Of a DNA stretch of 64,000 nt, positions 48,717 through 60,325 are shown piece after piece. Under the pieces are notes generated by a model. It was not told the origin of the DNA, did no database searches, and was given only the letters and a program-made list of their open reading frames with translations. The position numbers and the translations under genes were made by a program. The DNA lies in contig NC_023749.2 in the NCBI RefSeq assembly GCF_000499845.2, positions 39,090,368-39,154,367 of the forward strand, written 5' to 3'. Within the stretch, counting starts at the first letter, position 1. Each line of letters opens with the position of its first letter. This DNA comes from Phaseolus vulgaris (taxonomy: Eukaryota; Streptophyta; Magnoliopsida; Fabales; Fabaceae).

Positions 48717-51700
48717 TGGCTTAGTGAAGTAGGAGAAATAATTGTTAATAAAGAAGTCCTCATCCATTTCTCCATTGGAAAATACAAAGATGAGGTATTA
48801 TGTGATGTTGTGCCCATGGAAGCCACTCATGTTCTTTTGGGAAGGCCTTGGCAATTTGATAGAAAAGTTTTACATGATGGCTTTACCAACAAACTATCTT
48901 TTGAATTCCATGGTCACAAGGTTACTTTAAAATCTCTCTTTCCAAGAGAAGTCCATGAGGACCAAGTTATCATGAAGAAAAAGAGGGAAAGTGAAAAAGA
49001 TAAAAAAGATAAGAGTTCTAAGCCTACACTCCTTGTGTCTAGGCGTGACATTGAAAGGGAAATAGTGGCTCATCATCCTCTTTTCTTAGCCATCCCTAGA
49101 ACTCTTAGAGTAGAATCACTTGTTGATAGTCCTCATTGCTTGGAAAATTTGGTAGAAGAGTTCCAAGATGTGTTTCAAGATCCTCCAAATGGACTTCCAC
49201 CTTTGAGAGGGATTGAACACCAAATTGATTTGATACCGGGCTCTTCTTTACCAAATCGTCCAGCATATAGGACCAATCCAAGTGAAACCAAGGAAATTCG
49301 CCAACAAGTTGAGGCATTGATTGAGAAAGGGTGGGTGCAAGATAGCATGAGTCCTTGTGCTATGCCTATCATCTTAGTGCCAAAAAAGGATGGCACATGG
49401 CGAATGTGTTCGGATTGTAGGGCCATCAATAACATAACAATTAAGTATAGGCATCCCATACCTAGACTAGATGATTTGTTGGATGAATTATATGGTTCCA
49501 AAATCTTTTCAAAGATTGATCTTAAAAGCGGCTACAATCAAATCCGTATCAAACCGGGTGATGAATGGAAGACGGCTTTTAAGACCAACTTTGGTTTATA
49601 TGAGTGGTTAGTCATGCCTTTTGGCCTAACTAATGCACCAAGTACTTTCATGCGCCTCATGCATCATGTTCTTAGACCTTTCATTGGTAAGTTTGTTGTT
49701 GTTTACTTTGATGACATTCTCATTTATAGCTTATCTTTGAATGACCATAGGTTGCATGTTAGGCAAGTTTTAGAAACCCTTAGGAAGGAACATTTGTATG
49801 CTAACCTTGCTAAATGTATGTTTGCTCTTGATCATATAAAATTCCTAGGGTTTGTTGTGAGTTGTAAAGGGGTCCATGTGGACAAAACAAAGGTGGTGGC
49901 CATTCAAAATTGGCCTACACCGAAATCTTTAAATGAGGTCCGAAGTTTTCATGGACTTGCTTCTTTCTATAGAAGATTTGTCCCAAACTTTGGTACCATT
50001 GCCGCACCACTCAATGACATAGTGAAAAAGGATGTGGTCTTTCATTGGGGAGAAGCACAACAAAATGCTTTTGACACTTTGAAAGAAAAATTGACTAATG
50101 CTCCCATTTTGGCCCTTCCTAATTTCACTAAGACATTTGAGATTGAGTGTGATGCTTCAAGCATAGGTATTGGGGCTGTTCTCCTTCAAGAAGGCCACCC
50201 CATAGCCTATTTTAGTGAGAAATTGAAGGGAAGTCATCTCAATTATTCCACCTATGATAAGGAATTATATGCACTTGTTAGGGCTTTGTTTACTTGGCAA
50301 CACTATCTTTTTCCCAAAGAGTTTGTGATACATAGTGATCATGAATCTCTTAAATATTTGAAAAGCCAAAACAAACTTAACAAGAGGCATGCTAAGTGGG
50401 TGGAATTCATTGAGCAATTTCCTTATGTGATCAAACACAAGCAAGGCAAAATAAATATTGTGGCGGATGCTCTTTCTAGAAGATACACCTTGCTAAATCT
50501 TTTAACCTCTCAATATGTTGGTTTTGATCACATTAAGGAACTTTATCATGATGACCTTGATTTTTCTCTCATCTATCAAGAGTGTCTTAAGGGAGGACAC
50601 AAAGACTTTTTTATTCAAGATGGCTTTCTTTTTAAAGGAAAACGTCTTTGTGTTCCTCAATGCTCTATTAGATTATCTCTTGTTAGAGAAGCTCATGAGG
50701 GGGGTTTAATGGGACATTTTGGGGTTGCTAAAACTTTGGATGTGTTGCATGAACATTTCTTTTGGCCTCATATGCATAAACATGTTCATAGTTTGTGTGA
50801 TAAATGCATAGCTTGCCGCAAAGCTAAGTCTAAAATGCATCCCCATGGTCTATATACTCATCTTCCTATCCCTTCAATGCCTTGGGTAGATATATCTATG
50901 GATTTCATCTTAGGCTTACCCAAGACATCAAAGGGAAAGGACTCCATTTTTGTGGTAGTGGATCGTTTTTCAAAGATGGCTCACTTTATTCCTTGCCACA
51001 GAGTGGATGATGCAGGCCACATTGCAAACCTCTTCTTCCAAGAAGTGGTTCGCTTACATGGGATTCCTAGGTCTATAGTGTCCGATAGAGATCCTAAATT
51101 CTTGAGTCACTTTTGGAAGACCTTGTGGGGCAAGTTTGGGACTAAGCTTTTATTTTCTACCACTTGCCACCCACAAACTGATGGTCAAATCGAGGTGGTG
51201 AATAGAACTTTAGGACAACTATTGAGATGTTTTATTTAGGGGAATCCTAGAGTGTGGGAGAATTTACTACCCCATGTTGAGTTTGCATATAATCGTGTAG
51301 TAAATTCTACCACCTCACATTCTCCTTTTGAGGTGGTCTATGGGTTTAATCCCCTAACACCTCTTGATCTTCTTCCTATTCCCCTTCTTGGAGATGTCTT
51401 GTGCAAAGATGGGGATGAAAAGGCTTCTTTTGTGAAAACTTTGCATAAAGACATCAAGAAGAGAATTGAGAAGAAGGTTGGCAAGTATGCTGAACTTTCC
51501 AATAAAAGGAGAAAAGCATTGTTGTTTGATGAGGGTGATTGGGTTTGGCTTCACTTGAGGAAGGATCGTTTTCCTACTCAAAGAAAGTCCAAACTAATGC
51601 CTCGAGGGGATGGACCTTTCCAAGTCCTCAAGAGGATTAATGACAATGCTTATGAGTTCGATATGCCTGATACATTCTTAGGTAGTAATACTTTTAATGT

Positions 51701-51959
51701 CAGCGATCTAACTCCTTTTTCTGTAGGTCTCCAGAATTCGTGGTCGAATTCTCTCCAACTCGGGGAGTATGATGGAGATCAAGCTCAAGAGGACATGGAG
51801 GCCAATCAACAAGAACAAGAAGAGGTAGAGGCACAAATGGAGGACGCCCATAGAGGTCAAACCCCACCTCAAAGGATTACAAGAAGCATGTTCAAAGCTT
51901 TAGGAGCTAGGGGACATTTATTTTCTCATTTTGTAATTTCTTTAGTTGAAGGTGCTTAG
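48717..51959 (+). CDS. pol: chromovirus H pol (protease end, RT, RNase H, integrase), one nonsense codon
   Basis: It is open from the junction through '[20 protein letters not shown]' (protease end). RT follows with '[67 protein letters not shown]', '[13 protein letters not shown]', '[16 protein letters not shown]' and YFDD. RNase H has '[16 protein letters not shown]' and 'HSDHESLK'. Integrase has a zinc domain with H..H and C-x2-C (CDKCIACRK), D in '[12 protein letters not shown]', D in 'VSDRDPKFL' and E in '[13 protein letters not shown]'. A TAG at 51237-51239 interrupts it just after the catalytic core; the same frame continues from 51240 to 51959. The C-terminal part lacks an obvious chromodomain fold and runs about 190 bases into the 3' LTR. 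All catalytic residues I can place are present. Confidence 0.93.
51758..51769 (+). promoter_or_regulatory. polypurine tract of chromovirus H
   Basis: ACTCGGGGAGTA stands directly before TGATGG, the LTR start by comparison with target-duplication-bounded copies of the family. Confidence 0.55.
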
Positions 51960-52716
51960 AGGGAAACATTAGAAACCTCTTTTGTTATAGCATCTTTTAG
52001 GCTTTAGTTAGGAGCTTTAGGAGGGGGGTGTATTAGTAGATAGGTGTAGGAGTAGAATAGGAGGTGCCAAAGTGAAGGAAGAGGTCACACCTTCCTCATG
52101 CATGGTTTAGGCGCCGGTTTTAAATAGGTTTAGGAGGGAATTTTGAATTCTCTTAGCTTTGATTTTCAGCACCCTAGGCTATAAATAGAGGTGCTCTCTT
52201 TGTATTTTTCAGATTTTGAATTTATCTAAAGAAACTATACTCAAAATTGGAGTGAGCATTGGAGAGCTTTTGAGCCTTCTTCTCTAGTCTTATCTTGAAG
52301 GATCATGGTTTCCTCAAGTGGCGGCTTGCACACTCATCTAGGAGCATCCATACTTCTAGTGGCGTGATCATCCAACCTTTCTTCCATCTTCATGAGCATT
52401 CTCTTCTCCTTCCTTTCTTCTCTTGTTAATTTCCTTGTCTTATAGCTAGTTTCCTAGTTGTTTTGGTTCGGCAATTTCAGCTTGTTAATGTGTAGCTATG
52501 GTTCATTTGTGTTCTTGGCTGTTCTTCATCTGTTCTTCTTCAATTCTAGCATTTTGATTTGGTACCTTGCTGTTTTGTTTTGTTAATTAGTGTTTTTGCC
52601 TTTCCTCCATTTTCTTTTGGTTCAATTTGACAATATGTGGAACATCCAAATGAGTTTGGGATTTGGTACTAGTGTTTGGTGAGTTCTTGTCTTAGAACAT
52701 TGATCCAACTCTAAGA
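51770..52716 (+). mobile_element. 3' LTR of chromovirus H
   Basis: It starts TGATGGAGATC within the pol frame. It has the 'AGGAGGGGGGTGT' block (52019-52031), a TATA box TATAAATA at 52180-52187, then the leader wording 'TCAAGTGGCGGCTTGCACACTCATCTAGGAGC' that matches, reversed, the solo LTR at 13900-13950. The 3' end is near 52716 ('..ATCCAACTC'), where the solo LTR has '..ATCCAACTCATATCA'; the last few bases are missing or changed. Confidence 0.75.
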
Positions 52717-52798
52717 AAAGTGCCTAAATAATGTCCAGCTCAAGGTGATTCCTAAGAATGTCAAGAATCATTCTCTATATGGCTAGTGGAATCACATC

Positions 52799-53599
52799 AC
52801 TAAGGCTTGGCTAGAGGAGTTGTCACTGTGTGAGTCATCTGTTCTACTGGTCTAAGGCAGATTTCTGCATTCTCTATCAGGTGTATTTGTTTCATATCTC
52901 AATTCCTTGTAAAGTGTGATTGTAAGACTCTTCTTGATAGGGTTTCTTGAAGAGTTGTGTGTGCTGGAATAGTGTTTTTCAGCAAGGTGTGCCATGTTCT
53001 TGTAGGGTTCAAGAAAAGTGGTTTTTGTAATTGTTTTGAATTGTGGTTTAGTGGATTTCACCTTGGATTATGTGAAGACTGGATGTAGCTCACTTGGTGA
53101 ACCAGTATAATTGTTTTGTGTTGATTCTCTCCTAATCCCTGCACTCAATAATCACTGATCAAACTAATCTGTCAAGAAATAAATCTATTCAATTGTGTTT
53201 GAATCTGTTCTTTCTTGGTACGTGCATATTGTTCTTGATTTTCTGGAAAATCCTTTTAAGAACTTCTGTGTAAATCTGTATGTGCTGTGAAACATAATTG
53301 GAATTCGTGTTCTGTTAAAAGTAAACTCAATCTGTTAATTGTTTTAAAAAACGAGAATTGTTTTTGTCTTCAAAGGTTGTGATTAATTGTTTAGTCCTCT
53401 GATTTAATTATGTGGAAATCAATTTGAACCTTGCCTACAGATTATCTTGCTCATCGTTTGAAATCACAACACTGTGTTACTCTTTCATTAAAGAGAATAA
53501 GAAAAATAAATTTGTTCATTGCCAAATAAATCGATTTATTAGTCTCTGTTCTGTGATAAATTCAAATCTGTGCGAAAAGTAAAGGGATTTATACTAACA
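52799..53599 (+). mobile_element. Sirevirus-type LTR, 3' part
   Basis: It contains the 'GACTGGATGTAGCTCACTTGGTGAACCAGTATAA' block (about 53078-53111; the same block occurs reversed in the Copia LTRs at 7325 and 15825) and ends ...ATACTAACA. The 5' half, present in the duplicate at 61626-62391, is missing here. Confidence 0.6.
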
Positions 53600-54411
53600 A
53601 AAACCATAACAATTAATATTACATTCAAAACTCAAATCACACTTTGAGACATTTTCTTCTTCTTGCATCATAATTACTATGAAATGTAGCATTACATTGA
53701 GAAATTAACATATCACAAGTATAGTTACTAATCATCAATAAATGTTTCTCTTATTCTCCTTTAATTCATTCGATCATAGCTCACTGTCCATTCCTCTCTT
53801 GAATTGGCATTTCATCTTGAAGATAAAATACCTAAGTCTGGATTCCTTTCACCATATACTATTAAAACACATCCGTGTGCTGTGTCGGTCGTGAGGCAAT
53901 TCCACAAAGCAGCCCCAAACCTATGAACAGTGCTGAGAATGTTGTCTCTTGGGTTGTTAATGTTGAGGATCTGTCATTCAACATCCTCGTCTCGTTCTTG
54001 GCTCTTCCTAGACTCAAACCCAATTTCCAACAAAATGTTAAGTTTGCATGTTGTATGTATAATCCTCATTTACATGTTTTTTTTTTGGAAAAAAATTGCC
54101 TTTTTTGTGTGAATAGTATTCAATATATGTATTACTAAAAAATGCAATCTTTTGTCAACAAAATGTTTTTTAAGTTGAATAACTAAGAGAAAACACAACA
54201 TTGAGAAAAGTTTTGAATCTAACTAATCAAATGCTTCTATATAAATTACCTTTTGGTATACTTCCTTGATTTGATTTTGAGATAAATCTCATCATTCTTT
54301 GAAAAATTTTATCTGCATCTTCATCTTTGTCCATGTTGCTGAGTATTTCTCGAAACTCTAAACATCCAAAGATAGGTATAAATATTATTTTTGTCACTGG
54401 TTAAAATTTGA
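52799..54411 (+). repeat. direct duplicate, left copy
   Basis: It is nearly identical over at least 1.6 kb to 62392-64000, about 9.59 kb downstream, differing by scattered single bases and small indels. The duplicated segment includes the Sirevirus LTR end and the unrelated flank 53600-54411, so it is not simply an LTR pair. The right copy runs off the window. Confidence 0.88.
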
Positions 54412-54535
54412 TAACTTTGATGAGAAAACTCTGAATCTTCGCCTTTTATAGGGAAAGGAGATGAGTAGTTCAATGAAAGAAGATTAATATTAATTTTATT
54501 AGTAATTTTCTTTTTAAAATGATTATTTAAATATA

Positions 54536-54807
54536 CACTACAAGAAAATCATTAAAATAGAAATTAATTTTATAGGTAAAAATATTTAGTTACTATATTG
54601 ACTAAATTTAGAATCTAAATAATGGGTAGTTAAAACTTTGGTAGCTAATTAGATATCAATTTAGAATCTATTTAACAATAATACAAACTAATTAAGAAAC
54701 CAAAATTTATTTTAGTCTCTAAAATGGTCTCTAATTTAATCATTATAGCAACTAATTAATTATTGTCTCTCTAAAATTGATTTTTATTTAATGATTTTCT
54801 TGAAGTG
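54536..54807. mobile_element. CACTA-type MITE
   Basis: 272 bases with terminal inverted repeats: left CACTACAAGAAAATCATTAA, right (reversed) CACTTCAAGAAAATCATTAA, flanked by the 3-base target duplication ata (54533-54535, 54808-54810). CACTA ends and a 3-base duplication are hallmarks of the En/Spm superfamily. The interior is AT-rich and noncoding. Confidence 0.82.
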
Positions 54808-54993
54808 ATATTTAAAATAAGAAAATTAGTTAATGTATACATTTAATTATTAAATAATGTCATTAATGTAATAAGTTAATGTAAACATTGTAGTATTTAT
54901 TCATTTAATTATTTGTGTAAAATATTAATATATGCATTAGTTGAATGTGTTATATAATTAATATTTTAAAATGTTACTAGTCACATCTCTAAA

Positions 54994-55018
54994 ATCTCTC
55001 TCTCTCTTTCTCTCTCTC
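54994..55018 (+). repeat. CT-rich microsatellite
   Basis: TCTCTCTCTCTTTCTCTCTCT-type run, also present in tandem unit 2 near 56483-56502. Confidence 0.7.
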
Positions 55019-55892
55019 CACACACAAGCTTAGGAACAACAATGAGGGAGATGAGTGTGGGTTTGACTATCTTATCCCCTTTCCCTAAGGTTAGGTGAGC
55101 CGAGTCATTATACTGTAGCGATTATAGTGATAAATGTCATATTTATGTAAGATTTCATATTAAAATAGAAAGCGCTTGTGGATATTAATTGAAAAAATAA
55201 CTATAATATAACTCCTAATTTATCAATTTAAACATGTTTACATATTTTGTGATTATAATACGAATAAGAATGGTGTATTCCCAAATTTGTGTTAATTTCA
55301 TTATTCTAAGGAAAAATGGAGATGAAAGGGCAAAATGAGAATATACAAGATAAAAGTGGAAAGTCGAAACACTCCAAATACCTAAGTCTGGATTCCTTTC
55401 ACCATATATTATTAAAACACAACAGGGTGTTGTGTTGGTTGTGAGGCCATTCCATATAGCAGCCCCAAACCAATGAACAGTGTTCAGAATGTTGTCTCTT
55501 GGGTTGTTAATGTTGAGGCATAGTATTAATACATCAACACCTTACATGTTTTTTTTTATAAAACAATGTCTTTTTTTAATAGTAATTAATATATGTATTA
55601 CTAAAAAAATGCAATGTTGTGTTCACGAAATGTTATTTAAGTTGAATAACTAAGAGAAAATTCAACATTGAGAAAATGTTTGGATCTAATTAATCAAATC
55701 CTTCTATATACATTTCTTTGGTATACTTCCTTGATTTGATTTTAAGATAAATCTCATCATTCTTTGATAACTTTGATGAGAAAACTCTATGAATCTTCGT
55801 CTTTTATAGGGAAAAAAGATGAGTACTTCAATGAAAGAGGATTAATCTTAATGTTTTTAGTAATTTTTTTTTAAAATGATTATTTAAATATA

Positions 55893-56229
55893 CACAAGAA
55901 GAAAATTATTCAAATAGAAACTAATTTTACAGATAAAAATAATTCGTTACTATATTGACTAAATTAGAAATCATTTTAGAGACTAAACAAATTTTGGTTT
56001 CTAAATTAGTTTCTATTTTTTTGTTACCAAATTTAGAATCTAAATAATTGGTAGTTAAAACCATGGTAGCTAATTAGATACCAATTTAGAAACTATTTAA
56101 CAACAATAGAAACTAATTTAGAAACCAAAAATTATTTTAGTCTCTGAAATGGTCTTTAATTTAGTCATTATAACATCTAATTATTTTTTAATCTAAAATT
56201 GTTTTTTATTTAATGGGTTTATTGTAGTG
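55893..56229. mobile_element. MITE copy in tandem unit 2, degraded
   Basis: It corresponds to 54536-54807 within the second unit. Ends are now CACAAGAAGAAAATTATT and ...GGGTTTATTGTAGTG, so the terminal repeats no longer pair well. It holds about 65 extra internal bases ('GAAATCATTTTAGAGACTAAAC...') absent from the first copy, which may be the ancestral length. Confidence 0.7.
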
Positions 56230-56879
56230 ATATTTAAAATAAGAAAATTAGTTAATGTATACATTTAATTATTAAATATTGTCATTAATGTAATAAATTA
56301 ATGTAAACATTATAGTATTTATGTGATATCATTTAATATATTAATACATATTAATGTAACATAAATAACCCTAATTTATTTATTTATTCATTTAATTATT
56401 TGTGTAAAATATTAATATATGCATTAATTTAATGTATTATATAATTAATATTGTAAAACGTTATTAGTCACATCTCTAAAATATTTCTCTCTTTCTCTCT
56501 CTCCACACATAAGCATAGGAACAACAAAGAGAGTGTGGGTTGGACTATCTTATCCCCTTTTCCTAAGGTTAGGTGAGCCAAGTCACTATACTACAATGAT
56601 TATAATTCTCATATATGTTAAAAGAGTGATAAGTGTCATATTTATGTAATATTTCATATTAAAATAAATAACACTTGTGGATATTAATTGTTAAAATAAC
56701 TAATATAACCCCTAATTTATGAATTTGAACATTTTAACATATATTGTGATTATAATATGAATAAGAATGATTTATTCCCAAATTTGTGTTAGTTTCATGA
56801 TTCTAGGAAAAAATGGAGATGAAAGGGCAAAAAGAGAATATACAAGATAAAAATGGAAAGTTGGAATGCTCCAAATACT

Positions 56880-57723
56880 CATCCAAACTCGCCTAAGCTA
56901 GAAGCTTGCAGAAGATCTCACACAAGCGAGCCCAATCTTGCCTAGGCGAGATCACTCTAGACACGTTGGGCCTGTTTTTGTCAAACTCGCCCAGGCAAAA
57001 AGTCACTTAGCCCAAGCCCAACTAGGTTAAACATGAGGCGTGAGGCACAACCGTAGATATCAATGTGGAGAATAGGTGATAGAAAACCCTAGAGGAGGAA
57101 ACCATCAAAGAGAAACATCCTGGATCTTCTTCTCTTGCTTTCCATGCTTGTAATGGCCAACATAAGTGGCGAATTCTATCCTTGGGATTAGGAGTAGTTC
57201 AAACCCAGTGTATTGAGGTGATATCTAAATATAATATTATGTTCTTGATTGATGATTTGTATTGTCATTTTGTCTCTAATGCTTTTTTATAATTATTTAA
57301 ATCCTTAGATTTGTCTGAAAAGTATCTCTAAGTTTCTGACTCAAATGATAATGTTTAACATACGGTAGGAATATATTTGAAATGTTAGTTGCTATCAACA
57401 TCTAATCGTAATACTAAAGATTTTTTATAAATATGGGAGGAATCGATATAAATGAATTTTATATGAGATCAACATCAATAAAAGGATAGAATATTACTAT
57501 AGTTTTCAAAATACAAAAGATTAAGAATGATGAACCCCAATCTCAATTTTCCCAAATTGAACCAACAAACTCTTTGACTTGCTTTCTTTATAATTTTTGC
57601 AATCTTTATAACAAACTCCCAACAAACTTTATTTACTTTTCTTTTCTATTTAGTAAATCTTATACTTAATAATTCAAATGTTCCTTGTGGGTTTGATATC
57701 CATCCTTAGGACAAATTATTACT
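56880..57723 (+). mobile_element. degenerate LTR-like segment
   Basis: It contains 'CTTGCCTAGGCGAGATC' and 'CTCGCCCAGGC' words (56932-56995) familiar from legume retroelement LTRs. It ends '..TTCCTTGTGGGTTTGATATCC....GGACAAATTATTACTTCTGA', the usual wording before a 'tggCGCCGTTGCCGGGGA' primer-binding site. Here 'gaCGTTGTTGGGGAAAA' follows at 57728-57744, a weak version. The start is not defined. Confidence 0.45.
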
Positions 57724-57810
57724 TCTGACGTTGTTGGGGAAAAATTAACTTTTGAGTACAAATTCCTAAATATTGTGAATATTTTAATTGTTTTCATCTT
57801 TTTGGTTTAA

Positions 57811-58240
57811 GGTATGTAGAGTGAATTTGTGGGGAAAGTTTAATGTGATGGTTGTCAGAGGACTTTTTATTTTTTAATAGGTTTCCAATGTAAGTTTACA
57901 AATTTACCCTTTTAAAAAAAAATACATGATTAAAGAAATATGAGGTAAAGTATGTAGAATGAATTTGTGGGGAAAGTTTAATGTGATCGTTGTGAGAGGA
58001 CTTTTTATTTTCTTAATAGGTTTCCAATGTAAGTTTACAAATTTACCCTTTTTTAAAAAAATACTTGAATAATGAAATATGAGGTAATGCATGTAGAATG
58101 AATTTGTGGGGAAAGTTTATTCAAGTTTGTGAGTAATGTGATGGTTGTGAGAATTTTTACTTTTTTAAAAAAAATATTTAAAATGTAACTTTACAAATTT
58201 ATACATTTTAAAAAAAACACTTGAATAATGAAATATGAGG
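57811..58240 (+). repeat. three-unit tandem repeat
   Basis: Units start at 57811, 57944 and 58083 (133, 139 and about 156 bases). Each holds 'GTAGA(A/G)TGAATTTGTGGGGAAAGTTTA', 'TGTAA(G/C)TTTACAAATTTA' and '...GAAATATGAGGTA'. The third unit has an extra insert 'TTCAAGTTTGTGAG'. Confidence 0.85.
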
Positions 58241-60040
58241 TATTTTTTCTGTAGATTTTAGTTAATTAAAATTTTAGTCAATAATTTCTTGTTTCGTTGA
58301 ATAATTATTTTTGAAAACAATATGAGTTACTTATCATTGTTTGAAGATAAAAATTTCTGATAAAAATAATATTTTTTGTTATAAAATGAATTCTAATAAT
58401 AGAAATTGTAAAAAATGTTTAAAAAATTATTTGATATAATTGATTATTTATTTCATTGATAAAAATATAATATTAAAATTAATTAAAAATAAAAATAAAT
58501 TACTTATTTATGTACAAAATTTGTTTAAATTAAAATATTATTAACCAAATATTTCAGTGAAAAAATATAAATAATATGTGTTTAAATTAAAATATTATTA
58601 ATCAAATATTTTAGTTAAAATATATAAATAATCTAATTAGACAAAAACAATATAAAATCAGAACCAAAATATGCTGATGCAGAAAATAAAAATGATAACA
58701 AAAATTAAAAACATTGTACAAGAAAATATACCACAACATTGATTTTCATAAATAAATGAGGTCAACATTGTTTATCTACAACGGACAATCAATTATCCAA
58801 AGAAAAACCATAGATAATCGATTATTGGGGAAAAACATTTATCCGTTGAAAAAAAAAACATAATCAATGTTGTTTTCCTCTAAAATGGCATGCATAATCT
58901 TTCTCGTGTCTTTTTGTCTAAATTTAAAATGTTTCACTGTTGTGCACAAACTTCATGGCAGAAGCTCACGCGGTTTCAACAAAATAGTTGACGGTAACAA
59001 AGTAAAATGACACAAGCTTATGTGGCTTTCTTCCCAAATTTTCAACAGTAGCGAGGATGGATAAAACACTTTCGTTACATTTTCTCACTCAAATCCACAT
59101 AAACCAGTAGATACAAAGAGAAATCATCAACGCACATCCATCTTCGACAATAGTAAATGACTAGAAACAAACACAACATAAGTCTTCGTTTGACATGCTT
59201 AATCTAACCTTTTACAAGATAAAGCAAATGAAAGCTTCTTCTATCACCTTTGGAGAACTTCATAGTCAGATGAACTAGATTTGAGTAAATGATGCTTGCC
59301 TAGATATTTCCTAACGTGGTCAAACAGATTGTGTTGATAAAATGGAGACTACATGGAAAAATATGGTAGGATAATTATCTGAATAACATAGGTTTAATTC
59401 ATGTAAGTATTCGAAGAAGATTACACAAAGCTCACGTCCATTAAATGAATTTAACGCGGTCTAGTGTCTTAACAAATTATTTGACAATACTACATATAAT
59501 AAAGACCATAAGTCTTTCGTTTGCCCAAACAAAAATGAAATTAAAAGATTATTTTAGACTTAGTATTGTTCATGACATGATGATATAATGCAAGAGATAA
59601 GCTTGATTATACATTTTTTTTCTCAACTCCATTAATAATCTTTTCTATGTGTAATCTATCTAATTATGTTTATAAAATTATATGAAGTGTTTATCCTTTT
59701 GTTATCATGTAAAAACTAATCATCAAAATTTTAATTCAATTAAAATCAAATTTCAGAATTAGATTTCAAAGTGAAAGACGTGCAATCATAACATTCACTA
59801 CATTTAAAAGAAAAATTAGCTGCAAAAGAAATTGAAGGTGATGCTGTGAACGCTAAATAGTGTCCTATAAGCCTTCAATATTAAAAAATAATTAAATAAA
59901 GCGTGGGTAACTGTGACTTATATGAACATAAACTAAAAAAAAAGAAAAAAAATTGCATGGATAGAATGGTCACAACTGAAACTATAAATAATAAATAATA
60001 ATAAAAATTTAAAATTTGTAGGTTATGCCTACGTAAAAAT
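58241..60040. other. AT-rich stretch, no gene
   Basis: A two-unit duplication of 57 bases starts at 58523 and 58580 ('GTTTAAATTAAAATATTATTAA'). Around 58770-58870 there are words in opposite sense (AACATTG..., CAATGTTG...) that could form a weak hairpin. I see no coding signature. Confidence 0.55.
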
Positions 60041-60041
60041 A

Positions 60042-60060
60042 ATATATATATATATATATA
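60042..60060 (+). repeat. AT dinucleotide microsatellite
   Basis: About nine to ten ATs in a row. Confidence 0.85.
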
Positions 60061-60096
60061 TTTAAATTAAATTTTTATATGTAATAAAATTATGAA

Positions 60097-60325
60097 GGTT
60101 AAGCCCACGCTTGTTTAAAAATTGTGTGGCCAAATCGTTGACTAAGTCCACGCTTCTTTGAATAAACAATATAAAATATAATTTTGTGTGGGTAACATGT
60201 AGGCTAAATCCACGTTTGTTTAAAAAATATGTGGCCAATATGTAGGCTAAGCCCATGCTTCTTTAAATAAATAATATAAAATATAATTTTGTGTGGGGAG
60301 CATGTAGGTTAGGCCCATGCAAAAA
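60097..60325 (+). repeat. tandem repeat, 105-base period
   Basis: Units start at 60097 and 60202, with a third started at 60307. Each contains 'GG(T/C)TAAG(C/T)CCACGCTT.TTT' twice in diverged form, then 'AATATAAAATATAATTTTGTGTGGG' and 'CATGTA'. Each unit is itself made of two halves of about 55 bases. Confidence 0.82.

Larger units (their letters stand above)
48717..52716 (+). mobile_element. CRM-like chromovirus H (5' part replaced by Tat A)
   Basis: It comprises protease end, RT, RNase H, integrase and 3' LTR. The 5' LTR, gag and first half of protease are missing: the sequence begins where Tat A ends. The coding part is open but for one stop, the best-preserved pol in the window. Confidence 0.88.
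53826..56877 (+). repeat. tandem duplication, two units of about 1.5 kb
   Basis: Unit 1 (53826-55377) and unit 2 (55378-56877) both start 'ACCTAAGTCTGGATTCCTTTCACCATAT' and end '...GGAAAGT(C/T)G(A/G)AA(C/T)(A/G)CTCCAAATAC'. They share the 'GTTGTCTCTTGGGTTGTTAATGTTGAGG' segment, the MITE, a CT-rich stretch and the 'CTTATCCCC.TT.CCTAAGGTTAGGTGAGCC' segment. Divergence is clearly greater than in the 9.6 kb duplicate, so this tandem event is older. No coding capacity is seen. Confidence 0.85.

Noticed and set aside
53875..54138. 87-codon plus-strand frame, repeated at 63327-63644
   Set aside because: The frame is open in both duplicates only because they are nearly identical. In the older tandem unit (55430 onward) it is broken, and it has no motif.
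57811..58240. Possible CRISPR-like array
   Set aside because: Units are 133-156 bases and adjoin without unique spacers. This is plant nuclear DNA.
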